Source: Bacteroidales bacterium UBA6366
GTDB lineage: Bacteria; Bacteroidota; Bacteroidia; Bacteroidales; UBA932
Direction of reading: 5' to 3'
Assembly: GCA_002438845.1 (NCBI GenBank)
Contig: DJRG01000067.1
Location: 1-36,953, forward strand
DNA length: 36,953 nucleotides
The notes below the pieces were generated by a model. That model saw only the letters and a program-made list of their open reading frames with translations. It searched no databases and was not told the origin of the DNA. Made by a program: the position numbers and the translations under genes. Position 1 is the stretch's first letter, and the number at the start of each line of letters is the position of its first letter. Below are positions 1-9,100 of this stretch, piece after piece.

Positions 1-2099
1 AGCTCCCTGAGGAAGCGTGCCATAGAGGCGAGGAAGTCGTTTCTATATTCCTGAATAGCGTCGCTACCGTACTTGACGTTGCTGAAACCGTAGCCGTGGC
101 CACCGCCAGGGAAGGCGTGCATCTCGCAAGGCACTCCGTTCTTCACGAGGGCGTTGAAGTAGCGCACCTCGTTCTCCGGCGGAACACCATAGTCATTGGA
201 ACTGAATATGATGAATGTCTTCGGCGTGTCTGTGCTGACCTGCTTGTCCAATGAATATCTTTCCTTGAGGGCCTCGTACTTCCTCTTGCCCTCGTCCCAC
301 GTCTCGAAGTCCTTGCCCTTTCTGTTGTACCAGCCTTTCTCCGTACCGATAAGATTGTTGAAGCTGCCCTCGTGCCAGACTCCCTTTTCAGACGAGATGA
401 CGGGATAGACAAGGATGGAGAAATCAGGCCTTGTCTCGGCATCTATGTACTGTGTGGATGCTGTCGCCGCAAGATGTCCTCCGGCCGAGAATCCCATCAC
501 ACCGATCTGTTTCACACCCCACTCTGGAGCGTAATGACGGCAGTAACGGAACACGTTCTGCACATCGTTCAGAGGCACGTTCCAGTGACCGTACGGCAGA
601 CGGTATTTCAGGACGGCAGCGCTGATTCCTTGGCTGTTGAGCCATTCAGCTGCGTATTGACCTTCATGCACATAAGCCGTGAACCAATAGGCTCCACCCG
701 GACAGATGATGACCATCTTCCCGTTAGGATTCTTCGCCAGATATAGCTCGAACCTCGCGCTGTCTCCAGTGAACTTCAGATTCATCTCCTTTGTCAGTTC
801 CTCTTTCTTTGTGCAGCCGTTGCTCTCGCCAGGACCGAGCGTGATGCCTTCGATTCCCTTATTAACATTCTGCCCTTCCGGATAGAGATAGACAACCTTG
901 TCCGGCTTTCGGGTGAACTGCTCCCGGGCGACTTTCGGCAACTCTTTCTTGCCGTTCACACTTTCCAGCTGCTGTCCGAGCCATCTTTCCAAAGACGCGG
1001 AGAACTCCGGCCTGCATGAGCCGAGGTTGTCCTTGCATACTTTAGGGTCAAGGCCGATGCTCAGATCCGTGAATCCCCATCCGTGGCCTCCTTGAGGATA
1101 GACGTGGAACTCGGCCGGAACCTTGTTCTTGACGAGAGCCTGGTAGAACTTCACTGAACTGACAACCGGAACAGTCTTGTCGTAGGTGCTCACACCGATG
1201 AATGTCGGGGGAGTGGTTGGAGTGACATCACGGTAGGTGGTGTACATCCTTTTCAGCCCGTCATATTCATTCAACCCGTTGTACCAATCCTCGAACGGCT
1301 TGTCCTCTCTGGATGTCCATGAGTCCTCGCTCCCGAGAAGGTTGTCCACTGAGCCTTTATGGGTGGCGTTCTCGTCCATAAGGATGACCGGGTAGATGAG
1401 AACCGCGAAGTCAGGCCTTGTCGTGGAGTCCACGTACATGGTTTCAGCCGTGCTTGCAAGGTGCCCTCCAGCAGAGAATCCCATCACTCCGATCTGCTTG
1501 ATGCCCCAGTCCTGTGAGTGGTGCCGGCAGTAGCGGAAAGCGTTTTGCACGTCCTGAAGCGGAACCTGGCGGTGTCCGTTTGGCAGGCGGTATTTAAGCA
1601 CGGCGCAAGCTATACCTCTGTCATTCAACCATTTTGCTGCATAAGTTCCTTCGTTCCAAGTGGAAATTCCGGAGTATCCGCCGCCTGGACAGGCGATGAC
1701 CATCTGCCCGTTCGGCTTTTCAGGCATGAATATGTCGATACGCGCGCTGTCTGTCACATTGGAGATGAATCCCCAGCCACCTGCATTTTCCGGACCTTCG
1801 AGCCCGTTTGACACAAGCGGCCCCTGGGTCACAGCCTCCCCGTTCTCGACTATTCCCTGATCCACTCCCTGTCCCTTTGGATAGAGATAAACGGTCTTTG
1901 TGGGAGCATATTCAATCCCCGGAGTGCTTTTGGCCTTCAGCTTTTCCTCGACTGGTGATGTCCTTGCCAACGGATTGACATTGACCACCGTCCCGTCGAG
2001 AACCAACTGGCTTTTCTTCGCCTTTCTCTGCGCGGAAGCATCCGTTCCGACGCAGACAGCCGCCGTTATGACGGCCGCAAGAATAATTGTCCTCTTCAT
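1..2099 (-). CDS. Secreted tandem-duplicated alpha/beta-hydrolase (esterase-like), partial at its C-terminus
   Basis: The frame opens at an ATG at 2099 and runs off the left edge after about 699 codons. It starts with a signal peptide (MKRTIILAAVITAAVCVG...ASAQ). Two homologous alpha/beta-hydrolase domains follow, about residues 60-385 and 395-699. Each has its own nucleophile motif MGFSAGGH (Ser209 and Ser538), an acid (Asp307 in STYDKTVP; Asp636 in SSNDYGVPP) and a histidine in GGHG (His339 and His668), so both triads look intact. Each domain also carries the YLYP...G lead-in and the PGG oxyanion region. The family is the BD-FAE/acetyl-esterase-like group, which commonly deacylates plant polysaccharides; the substrate here is inferred only. 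It has its own -7 element at 2186-2193. The missing part is probably just the last few residues, because the second copy has reached the position where the first domain ends. Confidence 0.88.
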   Translation of the reverse strand, partial: MKRTIILAAVITAAVCVGTDASAQRKAKKSQLVLDGTVVNVNPLARTSPVEEKLKAKSTPGIEYAPTKTVYLYPKGQGVDQGIVENGEAVTQGPLVSNGLEGPENAGGWGFISNVTDSARIDIFMPEKPNGQMVIACPGGGYSGISTWNEGTYAAKWLNDRGIACAVLKYRLPNGHRQVPLQDVQNAFRYCRHHSQDWGIKQIGVMGFSAGGHLASTAETMYVDSTTRPDFAVLIYPVILMDENATHKGSVDNLLGSEDSWTSREDKPFEDWYNGLNEYDGLKRMYTTYRDVTPTTPPTFIGVSTYDKTVPVVSSVKFYQALVKNKVPAEFHVYPQGGHGWGFTDLSIGLDPKVCKDNLGSCRPEFSASLERWLGQQLESVNGKKELPKVAREQFTRKPDKVVYLYPEGQNVNKGIEGITLGPGESNGCTKKEELTKEMNLKFTGDSARFELYLAKNPNGKMVIICPGGAYWFTAYVHEGQYAAEWLNSQGISAAVLKYRLPYGHWNVPLNDVQNVFRYCRHYAPEWGVKQIGVMGFSAGGHLAATASTQYIDAETRPDFSILVYPVISSEKGVWHEGSFNNLIGTEKGWYNRKGKDFETWDEGKRKYEALKERYSLDKQVSTDTPKTFIIFSSNDYGVPPENEVRYFNALVKNGVPCEMHAFPGGGHGYGFSNVKYGSDAIQEYRNDFLASMARFLRE

Positions 2100-2185
2100 A
2101 TTGATCTGTTTTTAGTTTTCAATCTATGAATATGTCTGCAAACCATAAATAGGCTGAGTGCTTTACTGCCCCAAGGTTCGTTGTG

Positions 2186-2193
2186 CAAATATA
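2186..2193 (-). promoter_or_regulatory. -7 promoter element of the tandem hydrolase gene
   Basis: Read on the minus strand this is TATATTTG followed by C, an exact match to the Bacteroidales TAnnTTTG -7 element. Transcription would begin near 2179, leaving a leader of about 80 nt before the ATG at 2099. No clear -33 TTTG was assigned. Confidence 0.6.
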
Positions 2194-2196
2194 ACG

Positions 2197-2221
2197 AAAA
2201 GGAACGGCCCGTAAGCCGTCC
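2197..2221 (-). terminator. Rho-independent terminator of the NfeD/flotillin/HTH unit
   Basis: On the minus strand the sequence reads GGACGGC, a 6-nt loop, GCCGTTCC and then TTTT. That is a GC-rich stem with one bulge followed by a short U-tract, 36 nt past the HTH stop and just before the hydrolase promoter. Confidence 0.65.
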
Positions 2222-2256
2222 CTAGAAAGATAACTGTTTACTTTATCGAAAAACTA

Positions 2257-2502
2257 TCACTTTTCGTTTTCTGGCAAGAGCGTGGGTGTCCACTCGGTGG
2301 CTTCCCTGAACTCCAGCAAGTCTCCAGGCTGACAATCCAATGCCTTGCAGATCGCGTCGAGTGTGCTGAACCGGACACCCTTGGCCTTGCCGGTCTTCAG
2401 AATAGACAGGTTCACCGCCGAAAGCCCGATCTTCTCGGCCAGTTCGGCGGAAGTCATCTTCCGCCTGGCCAGCATCACGTCGACATTTACTACTATCGGC
2501 AT
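2257..2502 (-). CDS. Small XRE/Cro-CI family helix-turn-helix regulator (YozG-like)
   Basis: 81 residues from an ATG at 2502. The helix-turn-helix lies at about residues 17-62: TSAELAEKIGLSAVNLSILK forms the HTH core and the STLDAICKALDCQPGDLLEF end is typical of the short YozG-like branch of the Cro/CI superfamily. Such proteins bind DNA as dimers; members of this branch often sit beside membrane-protein genes. Here it lies 5 nt downstream of the flotillin gene and probably shares its transcript, ending at the terminator at 2197-2221. Its targets are unknown; control of its own unit is plausible but not shown. An overlapping longer frame on the same strand has no HTH signature and was discarded. 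Confidence 0.85.
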   Translation of the reverse strand: MPIVVNVDVMLARRKMTSAELAEKIGLSAVNLSILKTGKAKGVRFSTLDAICKALDCQPGDLLEFREATEWTPTLLPENEK

Positions 2503-2507
2503 AACGA

Positions 2508-3935
2508 TTATTTTTCAACGGTTTCTTCCTGGGCCTGCTCTTCCGGCTTGGCTTCCTTGCCTTTGAGATATTCAGGAAGATTCATTCCGGCCATGTTGAA
2601 CAGATCCTGGAGCGGAGGTACGGAACCCATCAGTCCGGAGATGAAATTCGCGGTTGATGTCTTGCCGTTCTTGCCTTCACCATTGCCGTCCCAAACTGTC
2701 ACCTTGTCGATCTTTATGCCCTTGACAGCCTCGACCTGAGTCTTGACGAGTTCTGGGAGTTTGTCGGCGATGAGCATAAGCACGGCCTTCTGAGGATCTC
2801 CCGCGGCGGCGCGCACCATCTCGTTGAAACCCTCGGCCTGCTTTGACAGGATCTCAAGGGTACCACGGGCCTGAGCATCCATCTTTGCGAATATGGCGTC
2901 GGCCTCTCCCTTCGCCATCCTGCGTACCTTCTCTGCCTCTGCCTCAGCCTCGATGATGAGCTTCTCCTTGTCGATTTGTGCCGGAACGACAATGTTGGCC
3001 TGCTGTGTGGCCCTTTCTCTCTCGGCACGTGCAAGCTCAGCGTCACGCTCACTCTGGTAGGCCTCCTGAAGGGCCTTTGCGGCCTGAACTTTTTCAGCGG
3101 CTACTGCTATACGGGCAGCCTCGGCCTCTTTCTCACGACGTTGGGCGTCGGAGTTTGCGATGTCGATCTTCGAGGTGTTCTCTCCCTGCACCGCAAGGGC
3201 GTTGGCGGCTGCGGTCTTGATACGGGTATCCCTCTGGGTCTCAGCGATTCTGATGTCCTTGTCCCTGTCGGCCTCGGCCTTACCGATCTCACCGTACCGG
3301 TTCTGCTCGGCCACGCTCTTCTTGGCGTCGTTGATGGCCTTCGCGGCGGCTTCCTTACCGAGAGCCTCGATGTAGCCGGACTCGTCACGGATGTCAGTCA
3401 CGTTCACGTTGATGAGCTTTAGACCGATCTTGCGGAGCTCGGCCTCGACGTTCTGGCTGACAGCCACAAGGAATTTGTCACGGTCGGAGTTGATCTCCTC
3501 TATGTCCATCGTGGCGATGACCAGACGAAGCTGTCCGAACAGGATGTCGGTCGCGATGTTCTGGATGTTGTCGATGGAGAGTCCGAGAAGCCTCTCGGCC
3601 GCGTTTGTCATGCTGTCCGGTTCGGTGGAGATGCCGACCGTGAAGCGGCAAGGCACATCGACACGGATGTTCTGCTTGGAAAGCGCGTTCGTCAGGTTGC
3701 ACTCGATGGAAATTGGCTTGAGGTCGAGGAACGCATAGTCCTGGAACACAGGCCACACGAAGGCGGCTCCTCCGTGGATGCAACGGGCCGATGAGATCGA
3801 ACCGCTCTTGTTCTTGCCTGTCTTACCGTAGATGACCATCACCTTGTCGGAAGGGCAGCGCCGGTAGCGCCTGAGGATCGCCGAGAATGTCACGAATATG
3901 ACTGCGACGATGATAAGGATCAGAGATAGTTCCAT
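2508..3935 (-). CDS. Flotillin-family (SPFH/band 7) membrane scaffold protein
   Basis: 475 residues from the ATG at 3935 (MELSLILIIVAV...). An in-frame TTG two codons upstream is possible but less likely. One N-terminal membrane segment (about 3-22) precedes an SPFH domain (about 30-200, with SGSISSARCIHGGAAFVWPV and RLLGLSIDNIQNIA). A long alanine/glutamate-rich coiled coil (about 190-350) of the flotillin type follows, then a Gly/Pro-containing tail with charged EAKPEEQAQEE at the end. Flotillins oligomerise on the inner leaflet and organise membrane domains; bacterial FloT/YuaG works with an NfeD-type partner. The gene just upstream (4018-4608) encodes such a partner, which strongly supports the assignment. 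Size is close to the usual 480-510 residues. Confidence 0.92.
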   Translation of the reverse strand: MELSLILIIVAVIFVTFSAILRRYRRCPSDKVMVIYGKTGKNKSGSISSARCIHGGAAFVWPVFQDYAFLDLKPISIECNLTNALSKQNIRVDVPCRFTVGISTEPDSMTNAAERLLGLSIDNIQNIATDILFGQLRLVIATMDIEEINSDRDKFLVAVSQNVEAELRKIGLKLINVNVTDIRDESGYIEALGKEAAAKAINDAKKSVAEQNRYGEIGKAEADRDKDIRIAETQRDTRIKTAAANALAVQGENTSKIDIANSDAQRREKEAEAARIAVAAEKVQAAKALQEAYQSERDAELARAERERATQQANIVVPAQIDKEKLIIEAEAEAEKVRRMAKGEADAIFAKMDAQARGTLEILSKQAEGFNEMVRAAAGDPQKAVLMLIADKLPELVKTQVEAVKGIKIDKVTVWDGNGEGKNGKTSTANFISGLMGSVPPLQDLFNMAGMNLPEYLKGKEAKPEEQAQEETVEK

Positions 3936-4017
3936 ATTCAAAATCTTTAATGGGTTTATAATATTCCTTTAATATGTTTGATCAGGTTAGAATGTTTAGA
4001 GATGGTGGCACGTCCGG

Positions 4018-4608
4018 TCAGATGATTGTCGGGGTCATTTCCTCCACCAGCATGGTGTAGTCGTTGATGACATCCGTGACCTTAATCGCCGTGCCGGTAG
4101 GGATTGTCTCACCGTCTGTGATCGCGTCATATTCCCTGACGGCGTTGTTGATGGAGATCTGGACCTTGCCTTCGCCCTTGCGCCCGCCCGGGATCGTGAG
4201 GTAAACCTTTCCCTCGCATCCGACCGCTGACTTGTGCACATCGATGTTGCCAGTCTGCTGCATCCCGCTGAGCCATTTGAATATCCACATCACGACCGCG
4301 ACCAGAAGCACGCCCACGATGACCGAGACAATGATCAGCAGCGCGTTGGACTGGATCTTGTCGTGCATCAGCACGGCCGTCCATCCGAATCCGAGGCAGA
4401 AATTGACCAGATTCCTGAACGTCAGAAGGTTCATCGAAGGATCAGTGTCAAAAGACCCGTCTGATGTGTCCAAATCAAAATCAGTGTCGTGATCTCCCAA
4501 TCCCAAAAATGTCAAGACTGTCTGAATGACGAAAATCAGCGATGCCGAGAGTGTGACGGCCCAAAGAACCTGCATTGCCGTACTAAGTGATGTCCACCAG
4601 GTAATCAT
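4018..4608 (-). CDS. NfeD/YuaF-like membrane protein, flotillin partner
   Basis: 196 residues from an ATG at 4608. Three hydrophobic segments (about residues 12-36, 68-82 and 89-112) precede a soluble C-terminal domain (about 125-190) with the small beta-barrel pattern of NfeD/YuaF proteins: GCEGKVYLTIPGGRKGEGKV and GTAIKVTDVINDYTMLVEE. An acidic Asp-rich stretch (DHDTDFDLDTSDGSFDTD) lies between the first two segments. NfeD-like proteins are encoded beside flotillin genes in many bacteria and are thought to act in the same membrane complex. The flotillin gene follows after 82 nt. The promoter is predicted at 4661-4668. No ClpP-like protease domain is present, so it is the short NfeD type. 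Confidence 0.82.
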   Translation of the reverse strand: MITWWTSLSTAMQVLWAVTLSASLIFVIQTVLTFLGLGDHDTDFDLDTSDGSFDTDPSMNLLTFRNLVNFCLGFGWTAVLMHDKIQSNALLIIVSVIVGVLLVAVVMWIFKWLSGMQQTGNIDVHKSAVGCEGKVYLTIPGGRKGEGKVQISINNAVREYDAITDGETIPTGTAIKVTDVINDYTMLVEEMTPTII

Positions 4609-4628
4609 ATCTATTAGTTTTTAGTTAG

Positions 4629-4653
4629 GCGGCCGGAGTCCTTTCCGAGCCGC
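4629..4653 (-). other. GC-rich hairpin in the nfeD-like gene leader
   Basis: GCGGC plus CGGA pairs with TCCG plus GCCGC across one bulged base and a 6-nt loop. It lies directly downstream of the predicted transcription start (about 4654) and ends 20 nt before the ATG at 4608. No U-tract follows, so it is a leader structure rather than a terminator. Confidence 0.5.
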
Positions 4654-4660
4654 TTCTTTG

Positions 4661-4668
4661 CAAATATA
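4661..4668 (-). promoter_or_regulatory. -7 promoter element of the nfeD/flotillin unit
   Basis: The minus strand reads TATATTTGC, an exact TAnnTTTG match. The predicted start is near 4654, giving a leader of about 45 nt that contains the hairpin at 4629-4653. Confidence 0.65.
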
Positions 4669-4721
4669 TTAATTATTTTATGAAAAACAATAATCTATTC
4701 AAAAAATACATAAATTATTTA

Positions 4722-4821
4722 TGAATATGCCCGCTCTTCACAACCGTCACCATCGAAGAGCCTTCACAACCTTCCCCATACAAATATTATCGGGCATATT
4801 CATTTTTTTTGAATATGCCCG
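4722..4821. repeat. Three copies of a 12-mer forming alternative hairpins
   Basis: TGAATATGCCCG occurs at 4722-4733 and 4810-4821 and in inverted form at 4791-4802. The last two form a perfect 12-bp hairpin with a T7 (or A7) loop; the first copy could pair with the same inverted copy instead. A further 7-bp hairpin (GCTCTTC 4733-4739 with GAAGAGC 4755-4761) sits inside. The block lies 64 nt beyond the cysteine desulfidase stop and upstream of the nfeD promoter, so it could end the upstream transcript. There is little U-tract to support a standard terminator. The rest of the gene-free stretch 4622-4884 is AT-rich and shows nothing else. Confidence 0.7.
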
Positions 4822-4884
4822 TGCAAGATTCCAATGTGTCGGGATTATGTTATATGTAGCCCCGCTGCTTGATTTATTCTTAAA

Positions 4885-6183
4885 CTACTCTTTGCCGAGC
4901 ATGATCTGCTGGATGAGGTGATCGGTGGATTGCATGCCAAGCGAGCCGATCCTGCCGAGATTCCGGATTGTCTTCTCGATGTCCTTGTCGATGATTCCGT
5001 CGGTATCACTGATGCACGTGTCTCTGAGTGCGAGTACGCAGGACTGAACCGCACATGCCACACCTGAGGCAACTTTCAAGGCGCATCCGACCTTGGCTCC
5101 GTCGCAGACCATTCCGGTGATGTTTCCGATCATATTCTTGATCGCGGCGCAGACTTGACCGTAGTTTCCATCTCTGAGATACACGATTCCGCAGGCTGAT
5201 CCGGTCGAGGCGATCACACAGCCGCACAGGGCAGACAACTTTCCGAGGTAGCCTTTAATGTGGATGGCGACAAGATTGCTTAGGATCAGCGCTCTGGCCA
5301 GACGCTCGTCGTCCACATCATATTTAAGGGCGTACGCTATCACAGGCATGCTCACGGTGATTCCTTGGTTGCCGCTGCCGGAGTTGCTCATCGCCGGGAG
5401 TTTGCAGCCGGCCATCCGGGCATCCGACGCCGCCGCTGTCAAGCCCATGGCCAAACTTATGAAATCGTCCCCGAAGACTTCCTGCTGGTTCTCTCTGATG
5501 GCTTTGCCGACCCCAAGTCCGTAGTCGCCTTTCAGACCTTCCTGGGCGAGAGCGAGATTCAGATCCCGATCAGCCAGAATGAATTTGATGTCTTCGAAAT
5601 CCGCGTTTAGGGCGAAAGAATATATCTCCCTGACAGTCAGGTTGTAATCCAGAACTCCCTTTACAAGTGAGGATTCTCCGTCGCCGCCTTTCCTGAAGTC
5701 CGAGACTGAGGAGTCGAGTCCTGTCTCCACAATTCTGTCGTGATCGTCCTCTATGACCGCCCAGGCCTTGCGATTGGCGGATTTGACTGTGACCTTGACA
5801 TAGAGGGTCTTTGGGCTGTCGGCGACCTTGATGCTCACCTTGTGCGCCTCCACCAGTGCTTTGGCTGAGTCCACGTCATTGTCTGTCAAGTCTTTGAGAA
5901 CCTCAAGGCCGTACTTGCTCTTTCCGCAGACAGCCCCGAGCGCAGAGGCTATGTGAAGTCCGACCATCCCTGTCCCTGGGATTCCTACCCCCATGCCGTT
6001 CTTGAGAATATTCCCGCTGACATCCACGTCAAGTTCATATTCAGAGAGTTCATGGACAACAGTTTTCAGGATTTCTGCCGCTTTGGCTGCGGCCAATGCG
6101 ACAGCGATCGGTTCGGTGCAGCCTAAGGCCGGCTTGACTTCCTTGTGCAGGAGTTCAATGAATTCTGATTCTCTTGGAGTCAT
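4885..6183 (-). CDS. L-cysteine desulfidase family protein (YhaM/CyuA-like, UPF0597)
   Basis: 432 residues from an ATG at 6183, the usual length for the family. The N-terminal motif GCTEP contains Cys22, matching the active-site cysteine of this family. The C-terminal region carries conserved cysteines in GCVIASTGSACG and in CDGAKVGCAL, positions that bind a 4Fe-4S cluster in characterised cysteine desulfidases. SNSGSGNQGI at mid-protein is the other hallmark. The family cleaves L-cysteine to pyruvate, ammonia and sulfide and is related to the alpha chain of iron-sulfur L-serine dehydratase, so serine as substrate is not excluded. It is the last gene of a six-gene minus-strand unit and starts 6 nt after the exoenzyme gene. 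Cytosolic; no signal peptide. Confidence 0.88.
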   Translation of the reverse strand: MTPRESEFIELLHKEVKPALGCTEPIAVALAAAKAAEILKTVVHELSEYELDVDVSGNILKNGMGVGIPGTGMVGLHIASALGAVCGKSKYGLEVLKDLTDNDVDSAKALVEAHKVSIKVADSPKTLYVKVTVKSANRKAWAVIEDDHDRIVETGLDSSVSDFRKGGDGESSLVKGVLDYNLTVREIYSFALNADFEDIKFILADRDLNLALAQEGLKGDYGLGVGKAIRENQQEVFGDDFISLAMGLTAAASDARMAGCKLPAMSNSGSGNQGITVSMPVIAYALKYDVDDERLARALILSNLVAIHIKGYLGKLSALCGCVIASTGSACGIVYLRDGNYGQVCAAIKNMIGNITGMVCDGAKVGCALKVASGVACAVQSCVLALRDTCISDTDGIIDKDIEKTIRNLGRIGSLGMQSTDHLIQQIMLGKE

Positions 6184-6189
6184 AATTGA

Positions 6190-9100
6190 TTATTTGTCAA
6201 GAAACTTCATGATGTCTTTGATCAAGGCTTCGATCTGGCTTTCCCAGCTGATCACCTCGATAGGGAATCCTATGCAGACTGTTCTGTAGCCATTCCCCTC
6301 GAAGCAGGTTCCGGCCGAGATGTTCGTGTCTGTGTAGCGAAGGAATGATTGGGCTCTGTCGCATGACGGGACGATCCCATCCGGAGTCTCCACGCAGTAA
6401 ATTCGAGGATTACGTTCCTTGTTGAACTGAATCTCGGATTCACTCAGGACCATCGCCGAGTTGCTCTTCGCTTTCACCGTCGCACTGCGGCTTGCGAAGT
6501 TTGTCATCCACCTGTATCCGAGGGTTTTCTCGACGAATTCCTTTGTCGAAACCGAGTATGTGCTGTCCTTGCGGACCGGGTAGATTCCGTCCCAGACATC
6601 TGTGCCGATGTTCGCTCCGGAGACTATCATGTTTCCGCCATCCTCCGTGTAGCGCTTGATGGCCTGCTGCAGGTCGGCAGGGAACACTTGGAATCTGTCC
6701 GGCACCTTGCCGGCGCCGACAGTGGTTGTGATCTGCTTTCCGCAGATGAGATCAACCGCAAGGTCTTTCCTGGCTAAGGCTCTGTCGGAGGAGAATGCCG
6801 CCACACTTGACGAGTGGAACGCATAACCTGCCGACATCAAGGCTTTGCCGTGTATTCCGCAGTAGTCAAACGTGTTTCCGGCAAAGACTTTTCCGGCCTC
6901 GTCTGTCCATGAGGCTCCGAAACCAGGATTGTCATCATCCATCCAAGGCAGTTCGCGACGGAACTGGTACTGCTCGCCGATGAAATTGATTTCCCTTACG
7001 TAAGGTACGCCGGCGTCAATGTCGGCCATGAATCCGGCATATTCAGGAGAATCGAACCATGCTGGAGCCGAAATCCTGGTGAAGTTGTTGACCACCAGAA
7101 CACTTTTGCCGCAGTCGGATTCCGGTACCCCTACGCTGAGAGTCTCGGAAGGAAAACTCTTTCCGCCTTCGTTGAAGGCTATGATCCTGTAGCTGTAGAT
7201 GTGACCGGGAGCTATGGAGACTTCGGTTGAGAATTCGTCTCCATCTTCAATGACATTGCCAAGCACGCGTCCCGAGTCAAAGACGCCGTCGTCAATTCTC
7301 GTCTGAAGCAGGTAGCCGGTGGGTCTGGCTGTGACCTCAAGACTGTCCGTCGTGGCTTTCCAACTGAGTCTCACGGACTCTGAATCATTGAATGATGTGG
7401 CGAAGGAATTGACAGGAAGCGGCTGTACGACATAGTCGCAGCCATAGCGGGCGCTCAGGTATTTGAGCATTCCCTTGTAAACAGCCCTGCTGACTGTGAA
7501 CCGGAAAGAAGGGTCGAGCCCGAACTTCATGTCCGCGAAATTCTGATGCGAAAGAAGCTCGAGGAGCATGGCCGGAACGGTCGCTGTGCGGGATTCGCTG
7601 TAGGAACGGTCCCAAAGACCTCTCCGGCTCCACTCAGCGTTGAATCCCTTGCGTATGTCGTTCACGATCTCCGTCTGCACGAAATCCGCGTACATCCTCT
7701 GCTGGAGTCTGTCCTCGCCGTTGGCGAACTTGTCGCTGCCGTCGCAAAGGAGAGTGTAGATGGACAGGGTACCGATGATGGAATCATTGGGTGTGGTTCC
7801 CGCATCCGTGTGGAATGCGAATGAAAGGTCTATCGGAATGTTAAGCCCCTCTGTGTCAGGATTTGCCCTTGAGCCGCCGGACATCCAACCGACCCAAGCG
7901 CCACGGTTGCCGTAGTCGGAGGTGTAGTCGTCTTCATATTTTCTTAATATCGTCGAGTCCGCTCCAGCCCACTGCATCCAGTAGAACGCCCCTTCTGTGA
8001 AAGAAGGCATGCCTGAGGTGGTATATTCATTGACAGGCAGATCCTTGCGGCCTCGGGCAATCTTTCCCATTCCACCTCCGAAGCGTACCGCGTCAGCGGT
8101 GATGACAGCGTTTCCGGCGACATTGTAGCCTTCCGGCACACGGTTGTCAAGGATGACGCACCCGTCCGTGCCTTCTCCGAACTCAAACGTGCCAAGATAA
8201 ATCCACGTGCCCCCGCCCATTTTCTGGTTGATGATGAACTCGCTCTCGCCGCCAAGATGCCTGACAGTGTAGTGGGCGCACGGTGTGCTGTGCGGAAGTG
8301 TCTTATAGGAAATGTAAACTGAATATTCCCCCCGCTCGGGAATGTCCGGTGTCCAGCGCGCCTCGGCGGCCTTGTCCCTCCTGTGCTCCGCGCATTCTGC
8401 CTGGCGCGCAGTGCCCATGAGGAACGGATTCTCAATTCCTGAATATGTCGCCTTCGCATCGGCGAACCCGACCCCTGCGTCTGACCAAGTCCCTGTCTCT
8501 GAATATCTTCCCTCGAGCCTAACCCCTTCGCCTCTGCCTTCTTCAAAGGCCGGGTCATTGTCCGCTATCACTTCATGGGTTTGCGGGTCTCTCTCGCGCG
8601 GAGTCATGACATAGGCTCCAGCGTTCTCCAGCATCGGGATCAGGAATGGAAGCACATAGCTCTGCGTGTACATGTCCTCCACTGTCTGGAACACCGGCGC
8701 CCTCTGCCATTCCCACCGGTCGGTCTTCTCCTCGAAGTACCTTCCGTGACTCTGCCAAAGGGCGATGTTGCGCCCGGTGAGCCCTTTCACGAAGTCTTGC
8801 TCATCAACCCTTGTGACAAACGGATGGACGTTGCGAAAGTCCTTTGTCCTGAATCTGTTCTCTATCGGTTTCCCGTCGTTGCCCACTTCAGGCACGACAT
8901 AAGACTCCAATTTGTTCTTTCCTACGAACAGATTTCCGATGTGATAGTCGGAGCATGACTCCGGCATCAGGTCTTTCAGCGTTTCCCTCAGCCATTTGAC
9001 GTCTTCGGCTCTCCACGGAAAATCACCCATAGACGGGGTGAAATAGAAATCCAGCCCGTAGCCTCTTCTAATGACCTTGGTGGCTTTAACCTGTGAGACA

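Noticed and set aside
4791..4821. Simple rho-independent terminator of the cysteine desulfidase gene
   Set aside because: The stem is perfect but the T/A run is in the loop and no U-tract follows in the direction of transcription; listed as a repeat structure instead.
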